NCBI GenBank assembly: GCA_905215795.1
Contig: CAJMRV010000026.1
Location: forward strand, 1-14,545
Length of the DNA stretch: 14,545 nucleotides
Direction of reading: 5' to 3'
Source of the DNA: an uncultured bacterium
GTDB lineage: Bacteria > Pseudomonadota > Gammaproteobacteria > Burkholderiales > Burkholderiaceae_F
Shown here piece by piece: positions 1 through 5,198 of the stretch. The translations under genes and the position numbers were made by a program. The first letter of the stretch is position 1. Every line of letters starts with the position of its first letter. Below the pieces are notes generated by a model. The model did no database searches. It was not told the origin of the DNA and saw only the letters and a program-made list of their open reading frames with translations.

Positions 1-290
1 GAGTTCGTGTTGCTCACGAGCCGGTAGCCGAGACGATTGAGGTACTCGGAGATCTCGGGGTCCCTGAGGTAGTCGGGATCGCGTTTGATCTCCCTCATGA
101 TCTCGAGCCCCAGGTCGTATTCGTCCTGCGGGGAGAGTTCGCTGCCTGCGACGGTGCCGAGGTTGGGCAGGTTCAGGTCGAGCGGGGTCGGCGCCGGGGC
201 CGGGCCGGCCACGGCCGCCTGCATCAGGCCGAAGGCCGCGGCGAAGGCGGCCGCGGCGGCGGTGCGGATTGTCTCACGGGAGGGTTTCAT
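1..290 (-). CDS. M48-family metalloprotease (BepA/YfgC-like), N-terminal fragment
   Basis: The gene runs off the left edge; 96 codons are visible from the ATG at 290. The start is supported by a GAGGAAA ribosome-binding site at 297-303, six bases upstream. Residues 1-29 look like a signal peptide: basic MKPSRETIR, then an Ala-rich hydrophobic core and a likely AxA-type cleavage near residues 26-29. The following stretch, with LDLNLPNLG (37-45), [11 protein letters not shown] (51-61) and a region around RDPDYL/LGYRLVS (70-93), resembles the conserved segment just before the protease domain in periplasmic BepA/YfgC-type M48 peptidases, which help outer-membrane protein quality control. The HExxH zinc motif and any TPR region would lie outside the window, so activity cannot be judged. 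It is divergent from moaC with a 94-bp gap. The family call is recognition from memory. Confidence 0.75.
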   Translation of the reverse strand, partial: MKPSRETIRTAAAAAFAAAFGLMQAAVAGPAPAPTPLDLNLPNLGTVAGSELSPQDEYDLGLEIMREIKRDPDYLRDPEISEYLNRLGYRLVSNTN

Positions 291-322
291 CAGCCGTTTC
301 CTCATCGAGGTTCGTTCTGGGT

Positions 323-328
323 ATCATA
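323..328 (-). promoter_or_regulatory. Candidate -10 element for the M48 protease gene
   Basis: On the minus strand TATGAT lies about 33 bases upstream of the start codon, leaving room for a short leader that carries the GAGGAAA site. A TTGCTC hexamer lies upstream at a short 15-base spacing, so the -35 match is poor. This is a pattern match only. Confidence 0.3.
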
Positions 329-342
329 CTCAGGAACACTTT

Positions 343-359
343 AGAGCAATTCGTGCTCT
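343..359. repeat. Small inverted repeat between the divergent protease and moaC genes
   Basis: AGAGCA and TGCTCT form perfect 6-base arms around a 5-base spacer. The repeat lies 25 bases before the moaC start codon and just upstream (minus strand) of the candidate protease promoter. It could be an operator or a weak hairpin in the moaC leader. Arms this short can arise by chance. Confidence 0.3.
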
Positions 360-384
360 CGGAACCTTAAGGGGAAAGAAACAA

Positions 385-867
385 ATGAGCGAACTCACCC
401 ATTTCAACGCCTCGGGCGAAGCACACATGGTCGACGTGGGCGCCAAGTCCGACACGCACCGCATCGCCGTCGCCTCGGGCCGCATCCGCATGGCCCCGGC
501 CACGCTCGCACGCATCATGGAGGGCACCTCCAAGAAGGGCGACGTCATCGGGATCGCCCGGATCGCCGCGATCATGGGGAGCAAGCGCACCGCCGACCTC
601 GTGCCGCTCTGCCATCCGATCGGCCTGACGCACGTCAACGTCGACTTCGAGATCGAAGAGGAGACGAGCTCCGTGCTCTGCCGCGCCACGACCGAGTGCC
701 GCGGTCAGACGGGCGTCGAGATGGAGGCCCTGACCGCCGTCCAGGTCGGTCTGCTCACGATCTACGACATGTGCAAGGCGGTCGACCGCGGCATGGAGAT
801 GACCGACATCCACCTCGAGGAGAAGCGCGGCGGCAAGTCGGGCGTCTGGACGAGGAAGGAGGCCTGA
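385..867 (+). CDS. moaC: Cyclic pyranopterin monophosphate synthase MoaC
   Basis: MoaC works with MoaA in the first step of molybdenum cofactor synthesis, turning the MoaA product into cyclic pyranopterin monophosphate in the cytoplasm. The 160-aa length matches the family (E. coli 161). The family signature is clear: LCHPIGL at 75-81, [10 protein letters not shown] at 109-118 and YDMCKAVDR at 127-135. Residues equivalent to the known active site are present: Lys51, His77, Asp128 and Lys131. I chose the ATG at 385 because it follows AAGGGGA at a normal spacing and gives the family length; the frame stays open upstream to 85, but that part is antisense to the protease gene. No other moa gene is nearby, so it appears to be a single-gene unit ending at a strong terminator. 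Confidence 0.97.
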   Translation: MSELTHFNASGEAHMVDVGAKSDTHRIAVASGRIRMAPATLARIMEGTSKKGDVIGIARIAAIMGSKRTADLVPLCHPIGLTHVNVDFEIEEETSSVLCRATTECRGQTGVEMEALTAVQVGLLTIYDMCKAVDRGMEMTDIHLEEKRGGKSGVWTRKEA

Positions 868-878
868 GCCCCTTCAAG

Positions 879-896
879 CCTCCCCTTCCGGGGAGG
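879..896. repeat. GC-rich hairpin just after moaC
   Basis: CCTCCCC and GGGGAGG form a 7-bp stem with a TTCC loop, 12 bases after the moaC stop. No T-run follows, so it is not an intrinsic terminator alone. It may protect the 3' end of the moaC mRNA or assist the terminator directly downstream. Confidence 0.5.
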
Positions 897-903
897 ATCA
901 ACG

Positions 904-936
904 AAAAAACGCGTTCCGGTTGGAACGCGTTTTTTT
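904..936. terminator. Bidirectional intrinsic terminator between moaC and the LuxR-type regulator
   Basis: AACGCGTTCC and GGAACGCGTT form a perfect 10-bp stem with loop GGTT. The plus strand continues into a run of T and the left flank is a run of six A, so both the rightward moaC transcript and the leftward regulator transcript would end here. Confidence 0.93.
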
Positions 937-964
937 CATGCCTTCAACGGGAGGACCCGTCCGA

Positions 965-1645
965 TCAGAGGTCGGGGAGAAGGCCGAGGCACTTGGCTTC
1001 GTAGACCGCTTCGCCGCGGGAGTGGACCTGGAGCTTGCGGTAGATCTTCTTGATGTGGGCCGTCACGGTGTGCGGGGAGATCGAGAGGATCGAGCCGATG
1101 TCGGCGAAGGGGATGCCCTTGGCGAGGAGCTGCAGGATCTCGCTTTCGCGGTTCGAGAGGCGCTGCGTGTCCGAGCGCAGGGCCTGGACGGCCGGGCGGC
1201 CGCGGGAGTACAGGGTGCGGATCACGAAGCGGGCCACGATCGGGGAGACCGGGGAGCCGCCGCCGTGGATCAGGCGCACGCAGTTGGGGAGGTCTTCGTT
1301 GGCGGAGCGCAGGACGTAGCCCGTGACGCCCGCCTGGACGGCGCGGATGACGTGGCCTTCGTCGCACACTTCGGTGAAGCAGAGCACGTTGAGGTTCGGG
1401 CAGCGCGAAAGGATCGTCGGAATGAGCGGCATCACGTCCTTCTTCTCGAGGGAGACGTCGGTGACGAGCACGTCGACCTCCTTGCGGAAGAGGATGTTTT
1501 CAAGTTCCGAGGCGCTTGTGGCGGCTCCCACCACCGTGATGTCCTGTTGGGCGTTGAGCTGATGGCTCATGCGATGGGCTTCGCTGAGGCTTTCCGCTGC
1601 AATGGCGACACGAATTAAGGGCTTTCGAACTTGATTGAGATTCAT
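965..1645 (-). CDS. LuxR/NarL-type response regulator with an atypical receiver domain
   Basis: This is a 226-aa DNA-binding transcription regulator. The C-terminal LuxR-type helix-turn-helix is canonical: LSNRESEILQLLAKG (163-177), then ISPHTVTAHIKKIYRKL (189-205). Residues 11-125 resemble a receiver domain: the phosphoacceptor position is Asp63 in LVTDVSL and a Thr-like switch residue is Thr91. However, the acidic pair that binds magnesium is reduced to Ala17-Glu18 (IAAES), and the conserved Lys after strand 5 is Arg113 (GYVLRSA). No histidine kinase is adjacent. I chose the ATG at 1645 because the protein begins there in family-like fashion; an in-frame TTG at 1714 would add 23 residues. 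Neither has a good ribosome-binding site, and the ATG overlaps the stop of a possible leader ORF. The target genes are unknown. Confidence 0.9.
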   Translation of the reverse strand: MNLNQVRKPLIRVAIAAESLSEAHRMSHQLNAQQDITVVGAATSASELENILFRKEVDVLVTDVSLEKKDVMPLIPTILSRCPNLNVLCFTEVCDEGHVIRAVQAGVTGYVLRSANEDLPNCVRLIHGGGSPVSPIVARFVIRTLYSRGRPAVQALRSDTQRLSNRESEILQLLAKGIPFADIGSILSISPHTVTAHIKKIYRKLQVHSRGEAVYEAKCLGLLPDL

Positions 1646-1725
1646 GGGGCGTATCCAGATTTGTTGTTTAACGAACGCCGATGCGTTGTTGTTTCTTTTC
1701 GAGGGAGGGCGCAATTATGCGTCAA
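1642..1725 (-). CDS. Possible 27-aa leader ORF overlapping the LuxR-type regulator start
   Basis: A TTG at 1725 is preceded by GGGGGGAGG, three bases away, which is a rather short spacing. It opens a 27-codon frame ending in TGA that overlaps the regulator's ATG as ATGA. The peptide would be polar and basic with three consecutive Thr codons and no recognisable family. The regulator itself lacks a good ribosome-binding site, so translational coupling is plausible. The frame could also be chance, and expression is unproven. Confidence 0.35.
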   Translation of the reverse strand: MTHNCALPRKETTTHRRSLNNKSGYAP

Positions 1726-1764
1726 CCACCTCCCCCCGTAAAAAGGTTATACCGTGTTTGAGGG

Positions 1765-1793
1765 ATTATAGTCCGATGGCCGCGTCCTGTCAG
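1765..1793 (-). promoter_or_regulatory. Sigma70-type promoter for the LuxR-type regulator
   Basis: On the minus strand CTGACA (1788-1793) and TATAAT (1765-1770) are separated by exactly 17 bases. This is a perfect -10 and a five-of-six -35, the best promoter match in the window. Transcription would start near 1758, giving a leader of about 113 bases before the ATG at 1645. Confidence 0.75.
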
Positions 1794-1827
1794 CGGCTCC
1801 ACCGGACCGGAGGGATTCCGGAAATGG

Positions 1828-1857
1828 AAAACGGCCCGTTCTCATTGGAACGGGCCG
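1828..1857 (-). terminator. Intrinsic terminator after the two-domain universal stress gene
   Basis: CGGCCCGTTC and GAACGGGCCG form a perfect 10-bp stem with a 6-base loop. On the minus strand the hairpin is followed by TTTT. It lies about 75 bases after the stress-protein stop codon and just upstream of the regulator's promoter, so it insulates the two leftward units. Confidence 0.8.
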
Positions 1858-1898
1858 GTTGAAACGGCCTCGGCCGGAGGCGTCCCGGGCTGGAGGGG

Positions 1899-1916
1899 CC
1901 CCTTTTTTCAAAGGGG
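1899..1916. repeat. Hairpin immediately after the two-domain universal stress gene
   Basis: CCCCTTT and AAAGGGG form a 7-bp stem with a 4-base loop, 17 bases beyond the stop codon at 1934. No T-run follows on the minus strand, so it is more likely a 3'-end stabilising structure than a terminator. Confidence 0.45.
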
Positions 1917-1933
1917 GACCCGTCTGCTGGTCG

Positions 1934-2833
1934 TCAGGCCTGGCGGATGATCAGGAGCGGCACGTTGCCCTGGGCGGCGATGCGCGTGGCGGTCGAGCCG
2001 AGGAAGGCGGCCTTGAAGCGGCCGTAGCCGTGCGAACCCATGATGATGAGGTCGAGCTTCTTCTTCTTGGCGTAGGCGGCGATCTCGTCGCCGGCGTTGC
2101 CCACCAGGCAGATCTCCTTGGGCTTGATGGCGGCCTTCGCGAAGAGCGGACGCAGCGGGTCGAGCGCGTCGTTGAACTCCTCCTTCTGGAGTTCGAGGAC
2201 TTCCTCCTCGGAGAGCGCGGGAAGCGCCATGCCGGCCATGTCGGGCATCACGGCGCCGGCGTAGTCGCTCACGACGTTGATCACGGAGAACTGGGCGCCG
2301 GTGCCGAAGAGCGAGACGTGCTTGAGCATGTACTTGACCGCGGCGCGGCCGTACTTGGAGCCGTCCACGGCGACGCCGACCTTCATGGCGTCGGACTTCG
2401 GGGTGGTGTTGTCGCGGAGCACCAGCACGGGGCGCTTGGACTTGGCGAGCACGCCGTTGGAGACGGAGCCGAAGAAGAGGCCCTTCAGGGTGTTCTGGCC
2501 GCGGGAGCCCATGATGATGAGGTCGGCGTTGATGCGGTCGGCCTCCGCGGTGATCTCGTCGGAGGGATCACCGACGAGGAACACCTCCTCGGCCTTGAAG
2601 CCCACCTGGGCGAGCTTCTCCCTCATGGGCTGGAAGATCTTCTCGGCCTCGTCCTCGTAGTAGCGCGAGAGGGAGTCCTGGCCGACGAGTCGGCACGCCC
2701 GCGTGGGCAGCGGGAGCTGGACGTTGAGGATTTCAATTTTCGGATTGCTGCCGAGCAGCGTCGTGCGGCTCGCAATAAAATCAATCGCGTGACTGCTGAT
2801 TTCATTGCCGTCGACGGGTACGAGAATGCGCAT
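1934..2833 (-). CDS. Universal stress protein with two tandem UspA domains
   Basis: This is a 299-aa cytoplasmic protein built from two UspA folds, residues 1-140 and 150-298, the architecture of UspE-like proteins. Both halves keep the full ATP-binding pattern GxxG-9x-GS: GSRG (109-112) with GS at 122-123, and GSHG (266-269) with GS at 279-280. Each half opens with a hydrophobic strand ending in the nucleotide-contact Asp (VPVDG, VAVDGS). It is therefore probably an ATP-binding stress protein. The ATG at 2833 follows GGAGGAACC and begins at the first strand of the fold; an upstream in-frame ATG at 2866 adds a polar stretch without domain logic. It is transcribed alone and divergent from tcdA. 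A TAAAAT hexamer at 2954-2959 (minus strand) could be its -10, but no -35 is evident. Confidence 0.93.
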   Translation of the reverse strand: MRILVPVDGNEISSHAIDFIASRTTLLGSNPKIEILNVQLPLPTRACRLVGQDSLSRYYEDEAEKIFQPMREKLAQVGFKAEEVFLVGDPSDEITAEADRINADLIIMGSRGQNTLKGLFFGSVSNGVLAKSKRPVLVLRDNTTPKSDAMKVGVAVDGSKYGRAAVKYMLKHVSLFGTGAQFSVINVVSDYAGAVMPDMAGMALPALSEEEVLELQKEEFNDALDPLRPLFAKAAIKPKEICLVGNAGDEIAAYAKKKKLDLIIMGSHGYGRFKAAFLGSTATRIAAQGNVPLLIIRQA

Positions 2834-3033
2834 GGTTCCTCCGGTGTTCTCACGTTGGTTCGTCATGCAGCCGGAGTTGGATTCCGGCGCGGCCGCCGTG
2901 CTTATCTCCGGGGGCCGCTTCCTCATGGTCCGGAAACCGGCTGCCTTTCCTTCATTTTAACGGCGTTCGGGCGGCAATGACCCGTTTTCAGCGTTTATCC
3001 TCATTGAACACAATCACGAAAGGAGAAGAATCG

Positions 3034-3828
3034 ATGGCTTCCACAACGGATTCCCGACGTTTCGGCGGCGTTGGCCGCCTCTACGGCGAGGACGGCGCCG
3101 CCGTGCTTTCACGCTCGCACGTCGTCGTGGTCGGCGTGGGCGGCGTCGGGAGCTGGGCCGTGGAGGCCCTCGCCAGGACGGGCGTGGGCCGGCTCACGCT
3201 CATCGACGGCGACACGGTGGCCGTTTCCAACACCAACCGCCAGCTCCACGCGCTTGACGGCAACTATGGCAAGCGCAAGGTCGACGCCATGAAGGAGCGC
3301 ATCGCGCTCATCAATCCCGAGTGCCGGGTGGAGGTGTCGGGCGAGTTCGTCACCTCGGAGAACGTCGACGAACTGGTGCCCGCCGATGCGGACGTGGTGA
3401 TCGACTGCATCGACGACATCCGCGGGAAGACGGCGCTCGTGGCGGCGATGGTCCGCCGCGGCACGATGATCCTCGTCTCGGGCGGGGCCGCCGCCCGCAC
3501 GGATCCGGGCCGACTTGAAACCGCGGACCTCGCGCTCGTTCGCGGGGACCCGCTTCTGGCGAAGATCCGCACGAACCTCAGGAAGGAGCACGGCTTCCCG
3601 AGGGGCGACAAGTCGGGGCGCTCGCGCCGCTTCGGCGTCACCGCGGTCTTCTCCGAGCAGCCCCTGCGCCAGCCCGGCGCGGACAGCCTCAAGGCGGTGG
3701 GCGCGGACCCCGCCGCCCGGATCGGCTTCGGCTCCGGAATCGTGGTCACCGCCTCGTGCGGCCTGCGGCTGGCCGCCCTCGCGATAAACTCCCTGGTTTC
3801 CCAAAACGCCTCCGAGGACGTAAAATGA
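3034..3828 (+). CDS. tcdA: tRNA threonylcarbamoyladenosine dehydratase TcdA (CsdL)
   Basis: TcdA is an E1-like, ATP-dependent enzyme that dehydrates t6A at position 37 of ANN-decoding tRNAs to cyclic t6A. The 264-aa protein (E. coli 268) begins with the family start RRFGGVGRLYGEDG, has the nucleotide-binding loop GVGGVGS at 34-40, the LIDGDTVAVSNTNRQ block at 56-70, and VIDCIDDIRGK at 122-132. The later SGGAAARTDP segment and C-terminal GFGSGIVVTA also match TcdA rather than ThiF or MoeB, and there are no CxxC zinc pairs. The ATG at 3034 follows AGGAG at good spacing. It lies between two universal-stress genes; the next stress gene starts 60 bases downstream with no T-run terminator between, so read-through is possible. 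Confidence 0.95.
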   Translation: MASTTDSRRFGGVGRLYGEDGAAVLSRSHVVVVGVGGVGSWAVEALARTGVGRLTLIDGDTVAVSNTNRQLHALDGNYGKRKVDAMKERIALINPECRVEVSGEFVTSENVDELVPADADVVIDCIDDIRGKTALVAAMVRRGTMILVSGGAAARTDPGRLETADLALVRGDPLLAKIRTNLRKEHGFPRGDKSGRSRRFGVTAVFSEQPLRQPGADSLKAVGADPAARIGFGSGIVVTASCGLRLAALAINSLVSQNASEDVK

Positions 3829-3836
3829 AATCAAGG

Positions 3837-3856
3837 GCTCGTCTATTCGAACGAGC
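3837..3856. repeat. Hairpin between tcdA and the single-domain universal stress gene
   Basis: GCTCGT and ACGAGC form a 6-bp stem with an 8-base loop, 8 bases after the tcdA stop. No T-run follows. It may be a processing or stability element in a tcdA-usp transcript, or chance. Confidence 0.35.
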
Positions 3857-3888
3857 GGATCGGTGCAATAAAAAAGGATAGAAAAGAA

Positions 3889-4323
3889 ATGTACAAGCGT
3901 ATTTTGGTGCCCACGGACGGCTCAGAGATGTCCGTCAAGGCCGTGGAAGGCGCGGTGAACTTCGCCAAGCCCCTCGGCGCCACGCTCGTCCTCGTCACCG
4001 TGATGGAGCCGTATTCCTATACGAACCTCTCGGAGTACCGCCCCGAATCGATCGAGCAGTACGACGAGCGCGTCCAGAGCGAGGCCCAGGAGCGTCTCGA
4101 CGCCGCCAAGGAGATCTGCGACAAGGCCGGCGTGGTCGCCACGACCGTGATGGTCAAGAGCTTCTCCCCGGGCGAGGCGATCATCGACCAGTCCAAGCGT
4201 CATGACTGCGACATCGTCTTCATGGCGAGCCACGGCCGCCAGGGCCTGGCCGCGGTGCTGCTCGGCTCCGAGACCCAGAAGGTCCTCACCAACTCTCACA
4301 TCCCCGTGATGGTCTACCGCTGA
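3889..4323 (+). CDS. Single-domain universal stress protein (UspA family)
   Basis: This is a 144-aa UspA-fold protein, the normal length for a single domain. It opens with YKRILVPTDGSEMS (2-15), where Asp10 contacts nucleotide in ATP-binding members. The C-terminal pattern is MASHGRQGL (112-120) followed by GSE at 126-128: the classical GxxG-9x-GS, except that the first Gly is Ala113, a common variant in small bacterial Usps. It probably binds ATP and acts as a stress-adaptation factor in the cytoplasm, but the partner is unknown. The ATG at 3889 has an AAAAAAGGAT site about 10 bases upstream. A GC-rich terminator follows. No convincing promoter of its own is visible, so it may be co-transcribed with tcdA. 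Confidence 0.93.
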   Translation: MYKRILVPTDGSEMSVKAVEGAVNFAKPLGATLVLVTVMEPYSYTNLSEYRPESIEQYDERVQSEAQERLDAAKEICDKAGVVATTVMVKSFSPGEAIIDQSKRHDCDIVFMASHGRQGLAAVLLGSETQKVLTNSHIPVMVYR

Positions 4324-4347
4324 TCACCCGACGGGGCATGGCGGGCC

Positions 4348-4380
4348 CGCCGGGGCGCCTCACAGGCCCCGGCGTTTGTT
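4348..4380 (+). terminator. Intrinsic terminator after the single-domain universal stress gene
   Basis: CGCCGGGGC and GCCCCGGCG form a 9-bp GC stem with a 9-base loop, followed by TTTGTTT. It starts 25 bases after the stop codon. The T tract is interrupted by one G and leads straight into the next promoter. Confidence 0.8.
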
Positions 4381-4389
4381 TGCTATGAT
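4379..4389 (+). promoter_or_regulatory. Extended -10 promoter for the 132-aa unknown gene
   Basis: TTTGCTATGAT contains TGC directly before TATGAT, the extended -10 arrangement that can work without a good -35, and no -35 is visible. The same 11 bases occur at the SEC-C gene promoter (9403-9413, minus strand). Transcription would start near 4396, leaving a leader of about 110 bases. Confidence 0.6.
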
Positions 4390-4391
4390 GT

Positions 4392-4425
4392 GGGGCGCGT
4401 TTCCCGAAAGGGGTGCGCCCCTTTT
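4392..4425 (+). terminator. Terminator-like hairpin at the predicted transcription start of the 132-aa gene
   Basis: GGGGCGC (4392-4398) and GCGCCCC (4415-4421) pair, with a nested CCC-GAAA-GGG inside, and are followed by TTTT. It could be a second terminator for the upstream stress gene, or, if transcription starts at or just before 4392, a 5' attenuator-like hairpin. With a start near 4396 the 5' arm would be cut short, which favours the first reading. Confidence 0.5.
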
Positions 4426-4442
4426 CATTTGAACCAAACACC

Positions 4443-4494
4443 GGTTCCCCGGCGCCCGAGCGGATTCCGAACGGGAGGGCGGATCGTCGGAACC
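4443..4494 (+). promoter_or_regulatory. Potentially folded leader segment before the 132-aa gene
   Basis: GGTTCC (4443-4448) can pair with GGAACC (4489-4494). Inside, CCCG (4455-4458) pairs with CGGG (4472-4475) and CGG (4461-4463) with CCG (4467-4469). The outer arm ends three bases before the AGGAG ribosome-binding site (4497-4501), so folding could affect translation. No known riboswitch class is recognised. Confidence 0.35.
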
Positions 4495-4507
4495 CCAGGA
4501 GAAAGAC

Positions 4508-4906
4508 ATGGCTGAAGACAAAGGACTCGACGGCATGAAGGCCGACATGGACGCCGCCAACCTCTACACCGAAGAGATCATCACGGACCGAAAGGTCGGC
4601 ACGATCCGCGTCCTCACCCCCGTGACCACCGAAGGCCGCCGCGATGCGGAACGCCCGATGGTCTTCGTCGGCGAAGCCCAGATCATGACCCAGATGGGGC
4701 CGCTCCCGATCAACTTCGAGATCGAGGCCGAGACCGTCGCTGAGGCCGTCGCCAAGTACGGCGAGGCCGCCAAGCAGGGCGTGCGCGACACCATTGAACG
4801 CATCCGCCGCGCCCAGGAAGAGGCCAGCAAGCAGATCGTCACCCCGGGCATGCCCGGCTTCCAGGCTCCCCCGGCCGCCAACGGCGGCGGCATCGTGATG
4901 CCCTGA
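4508..4906 (+). CDS. Conserved-looking 132-aa cytoplasmic protein of unknown function
   Basis: I do not recognise a named family. The protein has no signal peptide or membrane segment. Residues 25-75 look beta-rich (KVGTIRVLTPV, MVFVGEAQIMTQMGPLPINFEIEAE), followed by one long charged, Ala-rich helix at about 76-110 (TVAEAVAKYGEAAKQGV through RRAQEEA) and a flexible Pro/Gly tail ending GGGIVMP. The shape suggests a small beta-sheet domain plus an oligomerising helix and exposed tail. The ATG at 4508 is well supported by AGGAG six bases upstream. It has its own promoter, a structured leader and a strong terminator, so it is monocistronic. Its codon use is as GC-rich as its neighbours, so it looks native. 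I recall similar uncharacterised proteins in other betaproteobacteria, but cannot verify this. Confidence 0.85.
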   Translation: MAEDKGLDGMKADMDAANLYTEEIITDRKVGTIRVLTPVTTEGRRDAERPMVFVGEAQIMTQMGPLPINFEIEAETVAEAVAKYGEAAKQGVRDTIERIRRAQEEASKQIVTPGMPGFQAPPAANGGGIVMP

Positions 4907-4932
4907 TTGAAGACGGATTGATCCGCGACGAG

Positions 4933-4970
4933 GCGCCGGCCACCCGATTGGGAGCCGGCGCTTGTTTTTT
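4933..4970 (+). terminator. Intrinsic terminator after the 132-aa gene
   Basis: GCGCCGGC and GCCGGCGC form a perfect 8-bp stem with a 13-base loop, followed by TTGTTTTTT. It starts 27 bases after the stop codon. The rest of the 292-base gap to ettA holds only a weak promoter candidate and no gene. Confidence 0.9.
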
Positions 4971-5034
4971 CCGCCCGGGAATCGAGAACGCCCGAAAGTC
5001 CCTTCTCCCGCGAGAGAAAACCCGCCGTCTCGAG

Positions 5035-5040
5035 TACAAT
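5035..5040 (+). promoter_or_regulatory. Candidate -10 element for ettA
   Basis: TACAAT matches a -10 hexamer well, but no -35 lies at the right spacing and there is no TG extension. Its transcript would have a leader of about 150 bases before the ettA ATG. It is the best candidate in this gap. Confidence 0.35.
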
Positions 5041-5198
5041 CTCGGCAGACGGAAAAACCCTTTTCCCCGGACGCCGCGCATCAGGCGCGACGGACCTCCC
5101 CGAGGTTCCCGTTCGGAATCCGATTCGTTCATTCACCCCCGCGGCGCTCCCCCCACGGACGCGGCTGCGGACAGACAAAGAGTGACACCAACAGCACA

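Noticed and set aside
1859..2980. An open frame of 373 codons on the plus strand opposite the two-domain universal stress gene
   Set aside because: It lacks any domain, includes the stress-gene terminator region, and is compositionally an antisense shadow.
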